Assembly: GCF_900156725.1 (NCBI RefSeq)
Contig: NZ_FTOI01000002.1
Coordinates: forward strand, 186,001-250,000
Length of the DNA stretch: 64,000 bases
Direction: 5' to 3'
From: Kaistella chaponensis
GTDB lineage: Bacteria; Bacteroidota; Bacteroidia; Flavobacteriales; Weeksellaceae
The notes beneath the pieces were generated by a model. The model had not been told where the DNA came from. It saw nothing but the letters and a program-made list of their open reading frames with translations, and made no database searches. A program made the translations under genes and the position numbers. Shown here piece after piece: positions 41,838 through 50,474 of this stretch; the first letter of the stretch is position 1, and each line of letters begins with the position of its first letter.

Positions 41838-43883
41838 TCAGTTGCGGTTTTTAAGTAAAATCCAACCTTTATAGGAAACCGGTAGATTCGTGTCAGGTTC
41901 AGTCCAGTTCAGGATGTACCAATAATTTCCTGTTGGCAACGCACGTCCTTTTGATTTTCCGTCCCAAATAAACTGTTGGTTTTGTGATTGAAAAACGCGA
42001 GTTCCGTACCGATCATAAATCGAAATACTCACGTCTTTTTTAATGTTAAGATCTGAGTAATCGAGATGATCATTGTACCCATCATTATTTGGGGTAATTG
42101 CGTTGATTAAGTTAATAATTAAGAATTCTTTTTCGACAATCTCACATTTTGCAAAATCTCTCACAAAAATCTTGTGAAGTCCACGTGGAATATTTGTAAA
42201 AACATTTGAAGTCTGATAATTGCCACTATCCAAAGCATATTCATACGGAGGATTTCGCCCAGTTACAAAAATGGTTGCCGTACTTCCCGTTACTTCAATA
42301 TTAACAATTTGCGGGAGTTGTGCGGCGATTACTTTTACCGGTTGAATGAGTGAACAACCATTCATCGAAGTTAATTCTACCGAATAATTCCCAACCGGAA
42401 TGTTATCTACGAAATTGATCGTTGCGCCTTGAGCGATGATCGTTCCGTCTTCGCGCACCCATTTATAATTTTTATATCCTAGTTCAGCTTCTAATTTTGC
42501 GGTGCTATTTTGGCAGATAATCTGATCACGGAGAATTAGGGATTTTTTAGGGGTATAAAAATGTAAAGTTTGTTTTGTTTTTGCACAACTTCCGCTTTCA
42601 ACTTCTACATAAATATTGGTATCTGCAGTGTAAGAAAATGAGTCGGAAAGAGGGATTAGATGATCTGAATCCTGATAATATTTAACTAAAAAATAATCTT
42701 TAAGATTAGGGATAATTTGCGCATTCAGGTCTTGCAATTTGACGATAATCGGATTTCCATTATTATCATTACAAAATGTTTTTTCTAAAATCACTGGCTT
42801 TTCGGCAAATTCAATTTTAATGGAGCCTATTTGTTTGCACCCAGAATCGTCGATCATTACGTCGTAATTTCCCGGCGTCGTCACGGTATAAGTTCCGAAA
42901 GTTGCGCCAGGAATTAAAACGTTGTTTTTAAACCATTGATAAGTTGCACCCGGAGTTGTGGCATTTAATGGTAAGGTAGAGTTTTCACAGAGTGCGGTTC
43001 CGGTGGAAAGAAGACGGTCTGTTCCCAGATCTTTATTCCCCAGAAAACTTCCAGCTCTCAGAAAAACTGCGGAATCAAAAAGTCCTGTGGAGTCACCATG
43101 GTCTGCGATGACTAATTTAATATGGTATTTTACGCCAATATCAACATTTGCTTTTGCAGACAGAATTTTAGTTTGCCCATTGAAATTTGTTGGAGTTTGT
43201 ACATCGTTGTAACTTCCGAAATAATTGCTGTTTTGAGGACAACCAGCAGAAGCATTAATGGTAAGCGTAGAAACTGGGATGTTGGTTCCAGGAACTACCG
43301 CGATATTCAAGTATGGATCTGGAGTGTTGGCTTTTTTAATAAGAAAGGCAAAAGCATCGGAATATCTACAATTTCCTTCTCGATATTCTTCAGAAAGAAA
43401 CATGTAATCAAAACTGATTTTATTGCTTTTCAAAGCGGTAAAATCGAATTCTAAAACCGTTGCATTGAGAATATTATCGTAATTCAAATTAGATTGCGCG
43501 AGGACATCGATTAAATCTTGATCTCCGCCCCAATTCGAATTAGCAAACGGGCTGTTTCGATCTGCGGTTTGAATAAAGGAGTTCGGACCAACACCTGCTA
43601 AAGCGCTTCCAGTGGAAAGAATAATTCCTTCAGACATCTCAAAATTGGTCCCGTTTTTATTAAAGTAACCGAAACTTTTATCTCCAAAGCCGAAATCAAA
43701 TCCAGTAACGGTGACATTATCTACAGCTATACATGTGGCATTTTGGCTGCCAAAAAAAACATCTTTCACCAGCTGATCTGCAGTGTAATTCGTATTTACA
43801 CTGATGTTTTGTGCATGTAAGATCGAGAAGCCCAATGTGAAGATCAGGCTGAAAATAAAAGTAAAAATGGAGCTAAATTTCAT
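41838..43883 (-). CDS. secreted protein with choice-of-anchor L domain and T9SS type B sorting domain
   Basis: This 681-residue surface protein has a signal peptide (KFSSIFTFIFSLIFTLGFSILHAQ), then an N-terminal choice-of-anchor L domain of about 230 residues (NEMSEGIILSTG-type pattern, seen as NFEMSEGIILSTGSALAGVG, and FDYMFLSEEYREGNC). Ig-like modules follow, with GATYQWFKNNVLIPGATFGT and KNYKWVREDGTIIAQGATIN. The C-terminal type B sorting domain (AITPNNDGYNDHLDYSDLN, IYDRYGTRVF, YWYILNWTEP) is closely related to that of the giant protein at 3435. It is probably cell-surface. A TATTTTTG -7 box lies at 43900-43907. Confidence 0.92.
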   Translation of the reverse strand: MKFSSIFTFIFSLIFTLGFSILHAQNISVNTNYTADQLVKDVFFGSQNATCIAVDNVTVTGFDFGFGDKSFGYFNKNGTNFEMSEGIILSTGSALAGVGPNSFIQTADRNSPFANSNWGGDQDLIDVLAQSNLNYDNILNATVLEFDFTALKSNKISFDYMFLSEEYREGNCRYSDAFAFLIKKANTPDPYLNIAVVPGTNIPVSTLTINASAGCPQNSNYFGSYNDVQTPTNFNGQTKILSAKANVDIGVKYHIKLVIADHGDSTGLFDSAVFLRAGSFLGNKDLGTDRLLSTGTALCENSTLPLNATTPGATYQWFKNNVLIPGATFGTYTVTTPGNYDVMIDDSGCKQIGSIKIEFAEKPVILEKTFCNDNNGNPIIVKLQDLNAQIIPNLKDYFLVKYYQDSDHLIPLSDSFSYTADTNIYVEVESGSCAKTKQTLHFYTPKKSLILRDQIICQNSTAKLEAELGYKNYKWVREDGTIIAQGATINFVDNIPVGNYSVELTSMNGCSLIQPVKVIAAQLPQIVNIEVTGSTATIFVTGRNPPYEYALDSGNYQTSNVFTNIPRGLHKIFVRDFAKCEIVEKEFLIINLINAITPNNDGYNDHLDYSDLNIKKDVSISIYDRYGTRVFQSQNQQFIWDGKSKGRALPTGNYWYILNWTEPDTNLPVSYKGWILLKNRN

Positions 43884-43899
43884 GTGTGAAAGTGGAATG

Positions 43900-43907
43900 C
43901 AAAAATA
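43900..43907 (-). promoter_or_regulatory. -7 promoter box of the choice-of-anchor L protein gene
   Basis: The minus strand reads TATTTTTG, 16 bases before the ATG at 43883. Confidence 0.45.
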
Positions 43908-43925
43908 GGCCTTATTAACCGAAAA

Positions 43926-43963
43926 AAAAATCTCTCCTTCTATTTTTAGAAAGAGAGATTTTT
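43926..43963 (-). terminator. terminator after tsf
   Basis: The arms at 43926-43941 and 43948-43963 (left arm aaaaatctctccttct) pair with one mismatch, and the minus-strand transcript ends in a T run. Confidence 0.75.
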
Positions 43964-43981
43964 ATGATTATTCTAATGTAA

Positions 43982-44806
43982 TTAAGTAAGACTTACTCTT
44001 ACGAAACCAACCACTTTTAGATCGCCATTTACAGATTTTACATAATCTGCAACAGACATGTTTCCGTCTTTAATAAAAGCTTGGTGAATCAAAGTATTGT
44101 CTTTGTAGAATTTCTGCATTTTCCCTTTTAAGATATTATCAATGATGTTTGCAGGTTTTCCTTCTTTAACCAATAATTCTTTTTCGATTTCTAATTCCTT
44201 GTCGATCGTTTCTTGAGAAACCATTGTTTCATCCAAAGCGATTGGATTCATTGCAGCAACCTGCATAGAAACCGCTTTTGCAACTTCAGCAGCACCATCT
44301 ACATCGCCAGAAAGTGAAGTAATTGCAGCAATTTTATTTCCTGCGTGGATGTAAGCTCCTAAAAATGGCCCTTCAATTCTTTCGAAAGATCCGATTTCGA
44401 TTTTCTCTCCGATAAGACCTGTTTGTTCAATCAACTTATCTGCAACAGTCATTCCGTGAAAATCAGAAGCGAAAAATTCTTCTTTATTAGCATAAAAAAC
44501 AGCCTGCTCAGCAAGTTCGTGAGCTAACTCAACGAAATTGTCATTTTTTGCAACGAAATCTGTTTCGCAATTCAAAGCGATGATCGCACCCATGGTGTTA
44601 TCTTGGTTTACTTTTGCAATTACAGCTCCTTCGTGAGAATCTCTATCGGCTCTGTTTGCAGCAACTTTTTGTCCTTTTTTTCTAAGGTTTTCAATTGCTT
44701 TATCAAAGTCTCCTTCAGCTTCTACCAAAGCTTTTTTACAGTCCATCATTCCTGCTCCTGTAATGTTTCTTAATTTCGCTACATCTGCAGCAACCGGTGT
44801 ATACAT
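43982..44806 (-). CDS. tsf: translation elongation factor Ts
   Basis: EF-Ts is the guanine nucleotide exchange factor for EF-Tu. The 274-residue protein starts with VAADVAKLRNITGAGMMDCK, followed by KALVEAEGDFDKAIENLRKKG, the UBA-like N-terminal domain, then the core with IALNCETDFVAKNDNFVELA, AYIHAGNKIAAI, MQVAAMNPIALDE and NIIDNILKGKMQKFYKDNTL. It is complete. rpsB, its usual upstream partner, is not adjacent; the neighbour is a divergent secreted-protein gene. A TATCTTTG -7 box lies at 44861-44868. Confidence 0.97.
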   Translation of the reverse strand: MYTPVAADVAKLRNITGAGMMDCKKALVEAEGDFDKAIENLRKKGQKVAANRADRDSHEGAVIAKVNQDNTMGAIIALNCETDFVAKNDNFVELAHELAEQAVFYANKEEFFASDFHGMTVADKLIEQTGLIGEKIEIGSFERIEGPFLGAYIHAGNKIAAITSLSGDVDGAAEVAKAVSMQVAAMNPIALDETMVSQETIDKELEIEKELLVKEGKPANIIDNILKGKMQKFYKDNTLIHQAFIKDGNMSVADYVKSVNGDLKVVGFVRVSLT

Positions 44807-44860
44807 ATATTTATTTTTTTATATTAAAATTTTGATTAATTTAGCTTTTTTAGGGCGGTG

Positions 44861-44868
44861 CAAAGATA
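44861..44868 (-). promoter_or_regulatory. -7 promoter box of tsf
   Basis: The minus strand reads TATCTTTG, 54 bases before the ATG at 44806, giving a leader of about 48 bases, longer than for most genes here. Confidence 0.45.
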
Positions 44869-44944
44869 ATAAATTTCACACAAACTAAAAAGAAGATTTA
44901 CTCGTTCTAACTAAAATTGTATCCGCTAAAAAATCCTTGTTTTT

Positions 44945-45523
44945 ATGTACAAATATTTATTCATTTTCGGCCTGTTTTTTTCTTCGTTAGCTTGTGCGCA
45001 ATCTACCTATACTGCTGGACAAGTTGAAAAAAGTACAGATCCACAAGTTATCGCTAATTTCATTAAATTCAATCCAACCCATCCCAGAACTCCAGAATTT
45101 AAAAGAAAGTTATTGGCAGTAATCAATAATGATAAATCACCTGCTCAAAAGGCTGCAGTGGCAAAACCTACCGTGAAAGCCATTAATACAGAAAAATTGG
45201 AAAAGGCGGTTAACCGAGGCAATGCAAAAGGAGAATCTTCAGAAAAAAATAAAAGAACTGCCGAATTGCTTACGCATATTTTCAGTAACGATGTTTCCGG
45301 AACTACTGCGTATGTGCAGATTATCAATAAATCGAAGTGTAATTTGATCGTAAAAATCAGCGGAAAAAAATTCTACAATTTAGATGTTCCTGCTCGCAAT
45401 CAGAACTTTGTTTTAGTTGATAAAGGAAATTATATTTTGACAACTTCCGTTTGCGATGCGAAATATTCTTCCAGCAAAAACATCAACAAAGATATTGTTG
45501 TAACCCTGAATCCTCCCAAATAA
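44945..45523 (+). CDS. secreted protein of unknown function (DUF6759-like)
   Basis: This 192-residue exported protein has a signal peptide (YKYLFIFGLFFSSLACAQ). Residues 20-100 are lysine-rich and helical (FNPTHPRTPEFKRKLLAVI, EKLEKAVNRGNAKGESSEKN). The last 85 residues look like a small beta sandwich (TTAYVQIINKSKCNLIVKIS, KFYNLDVPARNQNFVLVDKG, YILTTSVCDAKYSSSK) with two cysteines that might form a disulfide. From memory it resembles the DUF6759 proteins of Chryseobacterium, which I could not check. It is divergent from tsf and convergent with the methyltransferase gene, 12 bases away. Confidence 0.7.
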   Translation: MYKYLFIFGLFFSSLACAQSTYTAGQVEKSTDPQVIANFIKFNPTHPRTPEFKRKLLAVINNDKSPAQKAAVAKPTVKAINTEKLEKAVNRGNAKGESSEKNKRTAELLTHIFSNDVSGTTAYVQIINKSKCNLIVKISGKKFYNLDVPARNQNFVLVDKGNYILTTSVCDAKYSSSKNINKDIVVTLNPPK

Positions 45524-45535
45524 AAAGGATTTTTC

Positions 45536-46231
45536 TTATTTTGGAAAGTGATGAAAATCTTTGGTCAGTTCCAAATATTCCTCACTATAAACGCGGGGAG
45601 ATTTTTCAATCGTAAATTCTTCTTCTAAAATCTCTTTTTGATCAAAACCAAATTCGAGAATTAACCGCTTAGGTGAAGAATTTTTGATGCCAAAAATCTG
45701 AACTTTTCGGGAAAGAAAGAGCTTGTTTTTGTGACAAATTTCAATAAATTCAACGCCAGATTCAGCTGGAATAATCACCGACAATTGGCCTTTTTTTGAT
45801 AATTTTTCAGCAGATTTTTCAATTAAATTTTCAAAGGTAAGTTCAGTTTGTTGTCTTGCCAAAATATCTTTTCCCGAGGAATTTTCTTTAAAATAGGGCG
45901 GATTTGAAATAATTAGATCAAATTTGTTTCTTGATTGAAAGTTTTTGAAATCCTGCAATTTTGCCCCAAGTCGCTCATGAAAAGGAGATTTATTGAAATT
46001 TTCTTCTGCGAGATTCACGGCATCTTTGCTGATGTCTAAAGCAAGAATTGTTGCGGTGACATTTCTTTGAGCCAACATCATCGCCACTAAACCAGTTCCT
46101 GTTCCTACTTCCAGAATTTTTTGCGCGTTTTCTACCCTTGATAAAGCGCCCAGTAAAACACCATCAGTTCCTACACGGAAAACGAGTTGTGACTGATTGA
46201 TGCTGAAGTTTTTAAACTGGAAAATTTTCAT
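45536..46231 (-). CDS. tRNA1(Val) (adenine(37)-N6)-methyltransferase, TrmN6/YfiC-like
   Basis: This 231-residue SAM-dependent methyltransferase has the N-terminal FSINQSQLVFRVGTDGVLLG of the YfiC family, the SAM loop ILEVGTGTGLVAMMLAQ, the acidic LALDISKDAVNLAEENF, and the adenine N6-methylation motif IISNPPYFKENSSGKD. It most likely methylates A37 of tRNA-Val. The length matches the E. coli enzyme. It lies downstream of the histidine kinase by 14 bases and may be co-transcribed with it and ribE. Confidence 0.92.
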   Translation of the reverse strand: MKIFQFKNFSINQSQLVFRVGTDGVLLGALSRVENAQKILEVGTGTGLVAMMLAQRNVTATILALDISKDAVNLAEENFNKSPFHERLGAKLQDFKNFQSRNKFDLIISNPPYFKENSSGKDILARQQTELTFENLIEKSAEKLSKKGQLSVIIPAESGVEFIEICHKNKLFLSRKVQIFGIKNSSPKRLILEFGFDQKEILEEEFTIEKSPRVYSEEYLELTKDFHHFPK

Positions 46232-46245
46232 CTAGGAATTATACA

Positions 46246-47700
46246 TTACAAATTGGTTGGAAGTAAAATCGTAAACGTTGTTCCATTTCCCACGACCGAT
46301 TTTACTGAAATTTCACCTTTATAATCTTCAACCATTTTTCTCACCATCGTTAAACCAAGTCCTGTTCCGCTTGTTTTTGAGGTGAAATTAGGCTCAAAAA
46401 TGCGATCATATAAATCCTCGGAAATTCCGATTCCATTGTCTTCAACAGTTATGATTATTCGTTTTTGGCGTTGTTCCAAATCAACATTTATGATGTTTTC
46501 ACGGTCGTCGTGGCGTGCTTGTCTCGCGTTTGCAACAAGATTTGTAACAATTCGGGATAAATATATTTTATCCATTTTAATCATAATATTTTCAGCGTTT
46601 GCATGAAAATAAATTTTTTCGTCACTAAAAATATTGATGATGTTTTTTATTTCCCGGTTAAGATTGAAAACCTTGTTGTTTTTTTCGGGGAGCTGTGCAA
46701 ACTGGGAAAAAGCGCTTGCAACTTTCGCAACCAAATCAATCTGATCTGCAATAGTTTTGCTCAAATGTTTTACTTTTTCTCTAATTTCGGGATCATTGGG
46801 ATCAAATTTTCGCTCAAAATTTTGAATGGTCAATTTCATCGGTGTTAATGGGTTCTTCACTTCATGTGCGACCTGTTTTGCCATCTCGCGCCACGCTTCT
46901 TCTTTTTCCTTGAAACTGAGGCGCTCCTTCTGTTCTTTGATCTGAAGAATCATTTTGTTGTAGGCTTTCACCAATTGACTTAACTCATCACGCTCATAAT
47001 AGCGAATTGCTTGTGGATCTTTATCGAAAAGAGTAATTCGGTTAATTAATTCTGAAAATTTGGTCACTGCTTTGGTTAAATTGTTAGAAATAATCCAACT
47101 TAACCAAATTGCAAATGCGATGATAAATAAATTGACGATTAAAATGTAATTCACATACTTGTTGAACACATTAAAATAGGATCCATCATTATGATAAAAA
47201 GGAAAATATACAATTGCAATGGGTTCCAGCATATTGTTTTTGAGAATCATGTAAGACGAGGTGATGTTCGCATCGGTCTTTTTATCGTATTTCTGAAAAT
47301 CAACTCTTCGATCACTTGTGAGAACTTGATTGACAATAGAAAGCGGTATTTTTTTCTCCGCCAAAAGATGGCTGTCTTTGTTGGAAATTAAAAGGTTTCC
47401 GTTCAAATCATAAATCACGATATCCTGATTATTGGTATCAGCGATTTCGAAAATTTCATTGTTTAAAATAGTGGATAAATCTGCCGTTTCTACTTGAGTG
47501 TGGCTCACTCCATAATCCAATGCAGACATCATCGATTCCGAATTTTTCTGCATATCTGTGCGGCTTTGTTCTACCGCATTATTTTTTAAAATAAAGAAGG
47601 AAAGAATAGAAGAAGCTAAAATACTAAGCAGACAGATGAGCATAAACCCACCGAATACTTTGTTTCTTAAGCTATAACCTTTGTATTTAGAGAACGACAT
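46246..47700 (-). CDS. membrane sensor histidine kinase with HAMP domain (NtrY-like)
   Basis: This 484-residue inner-membrane kinase has a first membrane helix near residues 15-38 (KVFGGFMLICLLSILASSIL), an extracytoplasmic sensor region (about 40-178), and a second helix near 183-203 (YILIVNLFIIAFAIWLSWII). A HAMP segment, then the HisKA block EMAKQVAHEVKNPLTPMKL, where H279 is the phosphoacceptor, and HATPase boxes ATNLVANARQA-like, VEDNGIGISEDLYDRIFEP and SGTGLGLTMVRKMVEDY complete it. No response regulator is adjacent, so the partner is unknown. Its start overlaps the end of ribE by 14 bases. Confidence 0.94.
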   Translation of the reverse strand: MSFSKYKGYSLRNKVFGGFMLICLLSILASSILSFFILKNNAVEQSRTDMQKNSESMMSALDYGVSHTQVETADLSTILNNEIFEIADTNNQDIVIYDLNGNLLISNKDSHLLAEKKIPLSIVNQVLTSDRRVDFQKYDKKTDANITSSYMILKNNMLEPIAIVYFPFYHNDGSYFNVFNKYVNYILIVNLFIIAFAIWLSWIISNNLTKAVTKFSELINRITLFDKDPQAIRYYERDELSQLVKAYNKMILQIKEQKERLSFKEKEEAWREMAKQVAHEVKNPLTPMKLTIQNFERKFDPNDPEIREKVKHLSKTIADQIDLVAKVASAFSQFAQLPEKNNKVFNLNREIKNIINIFSDEKIYFHANAENIMIKMDKIYLSRIVTNLVANARQARHDDRENIINVDLEQRQKRIIITVEDNGIGISEDLYDRIFEPNFTSKTSGTGLGLTMVRKMVEDYKGEISVKSVVGNGTTFTILLPTNL

Positions 47701-48283
47701 TTTTTTTCATCAATTTTGTTACATATTTACCAATGATGTCGAATTCGAGGTTAACCATTTCACCAATTTTTAAATTTTTCATATTGGTAAATTCCCATGT
47801 GTAGGGAATTATTGCAACTGCGAATTGACCTGTATTACTTTCGGCAACCGTCAAACTTATTCCATTTACCGTAATTGAACCTTGAGGAACGGTGGTAAAT
47901 TCGTAATTTTCATCGTATTGAATGGTAATTAGATAACTGCCTTCCTTATCTTCAATATTTTTTACCGTGCCGGTTTTATCAACATGACCTTGAACAAGAT
48001 GTCCGTCAAGTCTTCCATCGAACTTCAAACAACGTTCCAAATTCACTTCAGTTCCTATATTCCATTCCTTAAGGTTGGTTTTTTCTAAAGTTTCTGCAAT
48101 GGCGGTTACGCTGTATTGATCATCTGAAATTTCAACGACAGTAAGGCAACAACCGCTGTGCGCTAAACTTTGATCAATTTTTAATTCTGCCGTAAATGGG
48201 CAGCTTAAGGTAATGTGAATGTTTTCTGCGCGTTTTTCAATTTTTTCAACGATAGCAGTAGCTTCAATAATTCCTGTGAACAT
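47687..48283 (-). CDS. ribE: riboflavin synthase, alpha subunit
   Basis: Riboflavin synthase joins two 6,7-dimethyl-8-ribityllumazines to make riboflavin. The 198-residue protein has two tandem lumazine-binding barrels: MFTGIIEATAIVEKIEK, SLAHSGCCLTVVEIS in the first, and LDGHLVQGHVDKTGTV, GSITVNGISLTVAE in the second. The first barrel carries the pattern SGCCLTV, with two cysteines where the family has GVCLTV. The length is normal. It overlaps the histidine kinase start by 14 bases, and the two are probably one transcript. Confidence 0.96.
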   Translation of the reverse strand: MFTGIIEATAIVEKIEKRAENIHITLSCPFTAELKIDQSLAHSGCCLTVVEISDDQYSVTAIAETLEKTNLKEWNIGTEVNLERCLKFDGRLDGHLVQGHVDKTGTVKNIEDKEGSYLITIQYDENYEFTTVPQGSITVNGISLTVAESNTGQFAVAIIPYTWEFTNMKNLKIGEMVNLEFDIIGKYVTKLMKKNVVL

Positions 48284-48350
48284 AAAATAAAGTTTTTTGG
48301 TGAAAAATTGTAAGTTTAGAAATAAAATGACATAGTTATTTCTATTTTCC

Positions 48351-48358
48351 TAAATTTG
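48351..48358 (+). promoter_or_regulatory. -7 promoter box of pdxA
   Basis: TAAATTTG matches TAnnTTTG, 33 bases before the pdxA ATG at 48392. Confidence 0.4.
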
Positions 48359-48391
48359 TGAAATTCTATTAATTTTCAAAGATAATTAAAA

Positions 48392-49483
48392 ATGAGTCCG
48401 AAACAGCATAAAGTAAGAGTGGGAATTTCAATTGGAGATTTCAATGGCATTGGTCCCGAAATCATCATGAAAGCTCTAAAAGATAAAACAATTACCGATT
48501 TTTTCACTCCAATTATTTTTGGTTCTGGCAAGTTGTTTACCTATCAGAAAAATATTTTTAAACTGAATCACAACTTTAATTATATCACCGAAACTTCGCA
48601 AGCGCAAAGTGATAAAATCAATATGGTGAATCTTTGGAAAGATAATGTGAACGTAGATTTGGGAAAACCGACGGAAGAATCTACCAAAATGGCAATCGAT
48701 TCATTGGAAGCGGCAACAATGGCTCTCATCAATGGCGAAATTGATGTTTTGGTTACGGCGCCCATCAATAAAGAAGAAATGATGAAAAATGGTTTTGTTC
48801 ACGCAGGACATACTGGTTATTTGGAAGAAAAATTTGGTAAAAAAGGATTAATGTTTTTGGTCACTGATGATTTAAAAGTTGCAGTATCTACCCATCATAT
48901 TCCAATTGTTCAAGTCGCTGAAAATATTTCGAAGGAAAAAATAAAAAAACAAATCAAGATACTTAACCAATGTTTGATTGAGGATTTTCAAATAGAAAGG
49001 CCAAAAATAGCGGTTCTAGGTTTAAATCCGCATGCAGGAGACGGTGGTGCGATTGGGAACGAAGAAATTGAAATCATCGAGCCTGCAATTCGTGAATTGT
49101 TCGAGAACGGGATTTTAGCTTTCGGACCTTTTCCGGCAGATAGTTTTTTCCAGCCCAATAAGTATAAAAATTACGATGCGGTTTTAGCGATGTACCACGA
49201 TCAGGGTTTGGCTCCATTTAAAACTTTGGCTTATGAAGAAGGGGTAAATTTCACTGCGGGATTACCATTTATCAGAACCTCACCCGATCACGGAGTTGCT
49301 TATGATATTGCGGGAAAAAATATTGCAGATGAACAAAGTTTTAGCGAGGCAATTTTCATGGCAATCAAAATTTTCAAAAACAGATTAGAGTATAACGATT
49401 TGATGAACAGCAGGATGCGACCAAGAAGAAACAATTCTTCGCATGTTGTAGACGAAGATTTACCACCCGAAAAGAATCATTAA
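48392..49483 (+). CDS. pdxA: 4-hydroxythreonine-4-phosphate dehydrogenase
   Basis: PdxA oxidises 4-phosphohydroxy-threonine in the DXP-dependent route to vitamin B6. The 363-residue protein begins after a short tail with VRVGISIGDFNGIGPEIIMK and has VLVTAPINKEEMMKNGFVHA and HAGHTGYLEEKFG, giving metal ligand histidines. The later blocks are LGLNPHAGDGGAIGNEE, VLAMYHDQGLAPFKTLAYEE and LPFIRTSPDHGVAYDIAGKN. All the zinc/metal histidines are present. The last 20 residues (SRMRPRRNNSSHVVDEDLPP) are a charged extension. It has its own promoter and is followed by the YceD-rpmF operon. Confidence 0.96.
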   Translation: MSPKQHKVRVGISIGDFNGIGPEIIMKALKDKTITDFFTPIIFGSGKLFTYQKNIFKLNHNFNYITETSQAQSDKINMVNLWKDNVNVDLGKPTEESTKMAIDSLEAATMALINGEIDVLVTAPINKEEMMKNGFVHAGHTGYLEEKFGKKGLMFLVTDDLKVAVSTHHIPIVQVAENISKEKIKKQIKILNQCLIEDFQIERPKIAVLGLNPHAGDGGAIGNEEIEIIEPAIRELFENGILAFGPFPADSFFQPNKYKNYDAVLAMYHDQGLAPFKTLAYEEGVNFTAGLPFIRTSPDHGVAYDIAGKNIADEQSFSEAIFMAIKIFKNRLEYNDLMNSRMRPRRNNSSHVVDEDLPPEKNH

Positions 49484-49526
49484 AAATAAGAAAATAGTAA
49501 TTCTGCAATATTTGTTTTGAAAATCA

Positions 49527-49557
49527 TTTGTAATATTAAAAAATTTGCATATTTTTG
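49527..49557 (+). promoter_or_regulatory. full -33/-7 promoter of the YceD-rpmF operon
   Basis: TTTG at 49527-49530, then 19 bases, then TATTTTTG at 49550-49557 match the Bacteroidetes consensus exactly. This also shows that the in-frame TTG at 49555 is not the start. Confidence 0.65.
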
Positions 49558-49569
49558 CACACTCATTTT

Positions 49570-50094
49570 ATGGACAGACTAAGAAACTACGATGTCGTGT
49601 TTTCGGGACTGAAAAACGGAAAACACCAATTCCAATTTGAGATAGATAAGAAGTTCTTTCAACTTTTCGATACGGAACAGGAATTTACAGAACCACAGAT
49701 TGTTGCTGATGTTTTAATGGAAAAACACACAACTTTCTTAGAATTTTGGATTAAAACTGAAGGTACGGTTAATCTGATTTGTGATCTCACAAATGACCAT
49801 TTTGATCATCCTTTAGAAAACGAAATGAAGGTTTTGGTAAAATTCGGAGAAGAATATGATGACAGTGAAATTTATGTAATTACAATTCCAAGCAAAGACC
49901 ACGCATTCAATATAGCGCAGTTGATTTATGAAAATGTAATGTTATCGATACCAATGAAAAAAGTTTCTCCGCATATTTCTAAAGAAGATTTAGAAATATT
50001 AGAAAAATTCAGTCCGAAAGTAGAAATGGTAGAAGAACCGAAAAGCGACCCGAGATGGGAAGCATTGAAGCAATTAAAAGATAATAATAAATAG
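49570..50094 (+). CDS. YceD/DUF177 family protein
   Basis: This 174-residue protein belongs to the YceD (DUF177) family, which is found beside rpmF in most bacteria and has been linked to 23S rRNA/ribosome large subunit maturation. ATG at 49570 is chosen because a perfect -33/-7 promoter covers the upstream in-frame TTG. Family marks are LKNGKHQFQFEIDKKFF near the start, and the FWIKTEGTVNLICDLTNDHF block with a single cysteine in the family's CxR(C/T) zone; the usual zinc cysteines are reduced. It ends with SDPRWEALKQLKD, the conserved DPRWxxL tail. rpmF follows 62 bases later. Confidence 0.92.
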   Translation: MDRLRNYDVVFSGLKNGKHQFQFEIDKKFFQLFDTEQEFTEPQIVADVLMEKHTTFLEFWIKTEGTVNLICDLTNDHFDHPLENEMKVLVKFGEEYDDSEIYVITIPSKDHAFNIAQLIYENVMLSIPMKKVSPHISKEDLEILEKFSPKVEMVEEPKSDPRWEALKQLKDNNK

Positions 50095-50156
50095 TTTAAA
50101 ATGATGAGGATTGAGCAATCAACGACTCATCGCTCATCAAATTAAAAATATAAGAA

Positions 50157-50360
50157 ATGGCACATCCTAAAAGAAGACAATCCTCAACAAGAAGAGATAA
50201 GAGAAGAACACACTACAAAGCAGTAGTTCCTCAATTGGCAAAAGACGCAACTTCAGGTGAAATGCACTTGTACCACAGAGCACATTGGTCTGATGGAAAA
50301 ATGTATTACAGAGGCAAAGTTGTAATGGAAAAAACAGCAGAAGCTACAGAAGAAAACTAG
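50157..50360 (+). CDS. rpmF: 50S ribosomal protein L32
   Basis: L32 is a small structural protein of the large subunit. The 67-residue sequence starts with [20 protein letters not shown], the standard L32 signature, and continues with [20 protein letters not shown]. The CxxC zinc pairs of many L32 proteins are absent, so this is the zinc-free form, as for L33 above. It follows the YceD gene and precedes accB, the usual order before fatty-acid genes. Confidence 0.98.
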   Translation: MAHPKRRQSSTRRDKRRTHYKAVVPQLAKDATSGEMHLYHRAHWSDGKMYYRGKVVMEKTAEATEEN

Positions 50361-50393
50361 GCCTAAAAATTAGATAAACTTCGGTTTTATACT

Positions 50394-50431
50394 AAAACCA
50401 CTCGATTTTTTCAATTTTGAGTGGTTTTTTG
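50394..50431 (+). terminator. terminator after rpmF
   Basis: Stem aaaaccactc at 50394-50403 pairs with gagtggtttt at 50420-50429 over a 16-base loop, then a T run. Confidence 0.7.
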
Positions 50432-50442
50432 TTGTTTTTTAG

Positions 50443-50450
50443 TATCTTTG
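50443..50450 (+). promoter_or_regulatory. -7 promoter box of accB
   Basis: TATCTTTG matches TAnnTTTG and lies 24 bases before the accB ATG at 50475. A TTG at 50417-50419 is 23 bases away, rather far for a -33 element. Confidence 0.45.
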
Positions 50451-50474
50451 GCATTATAAATAAATACCAATTAT

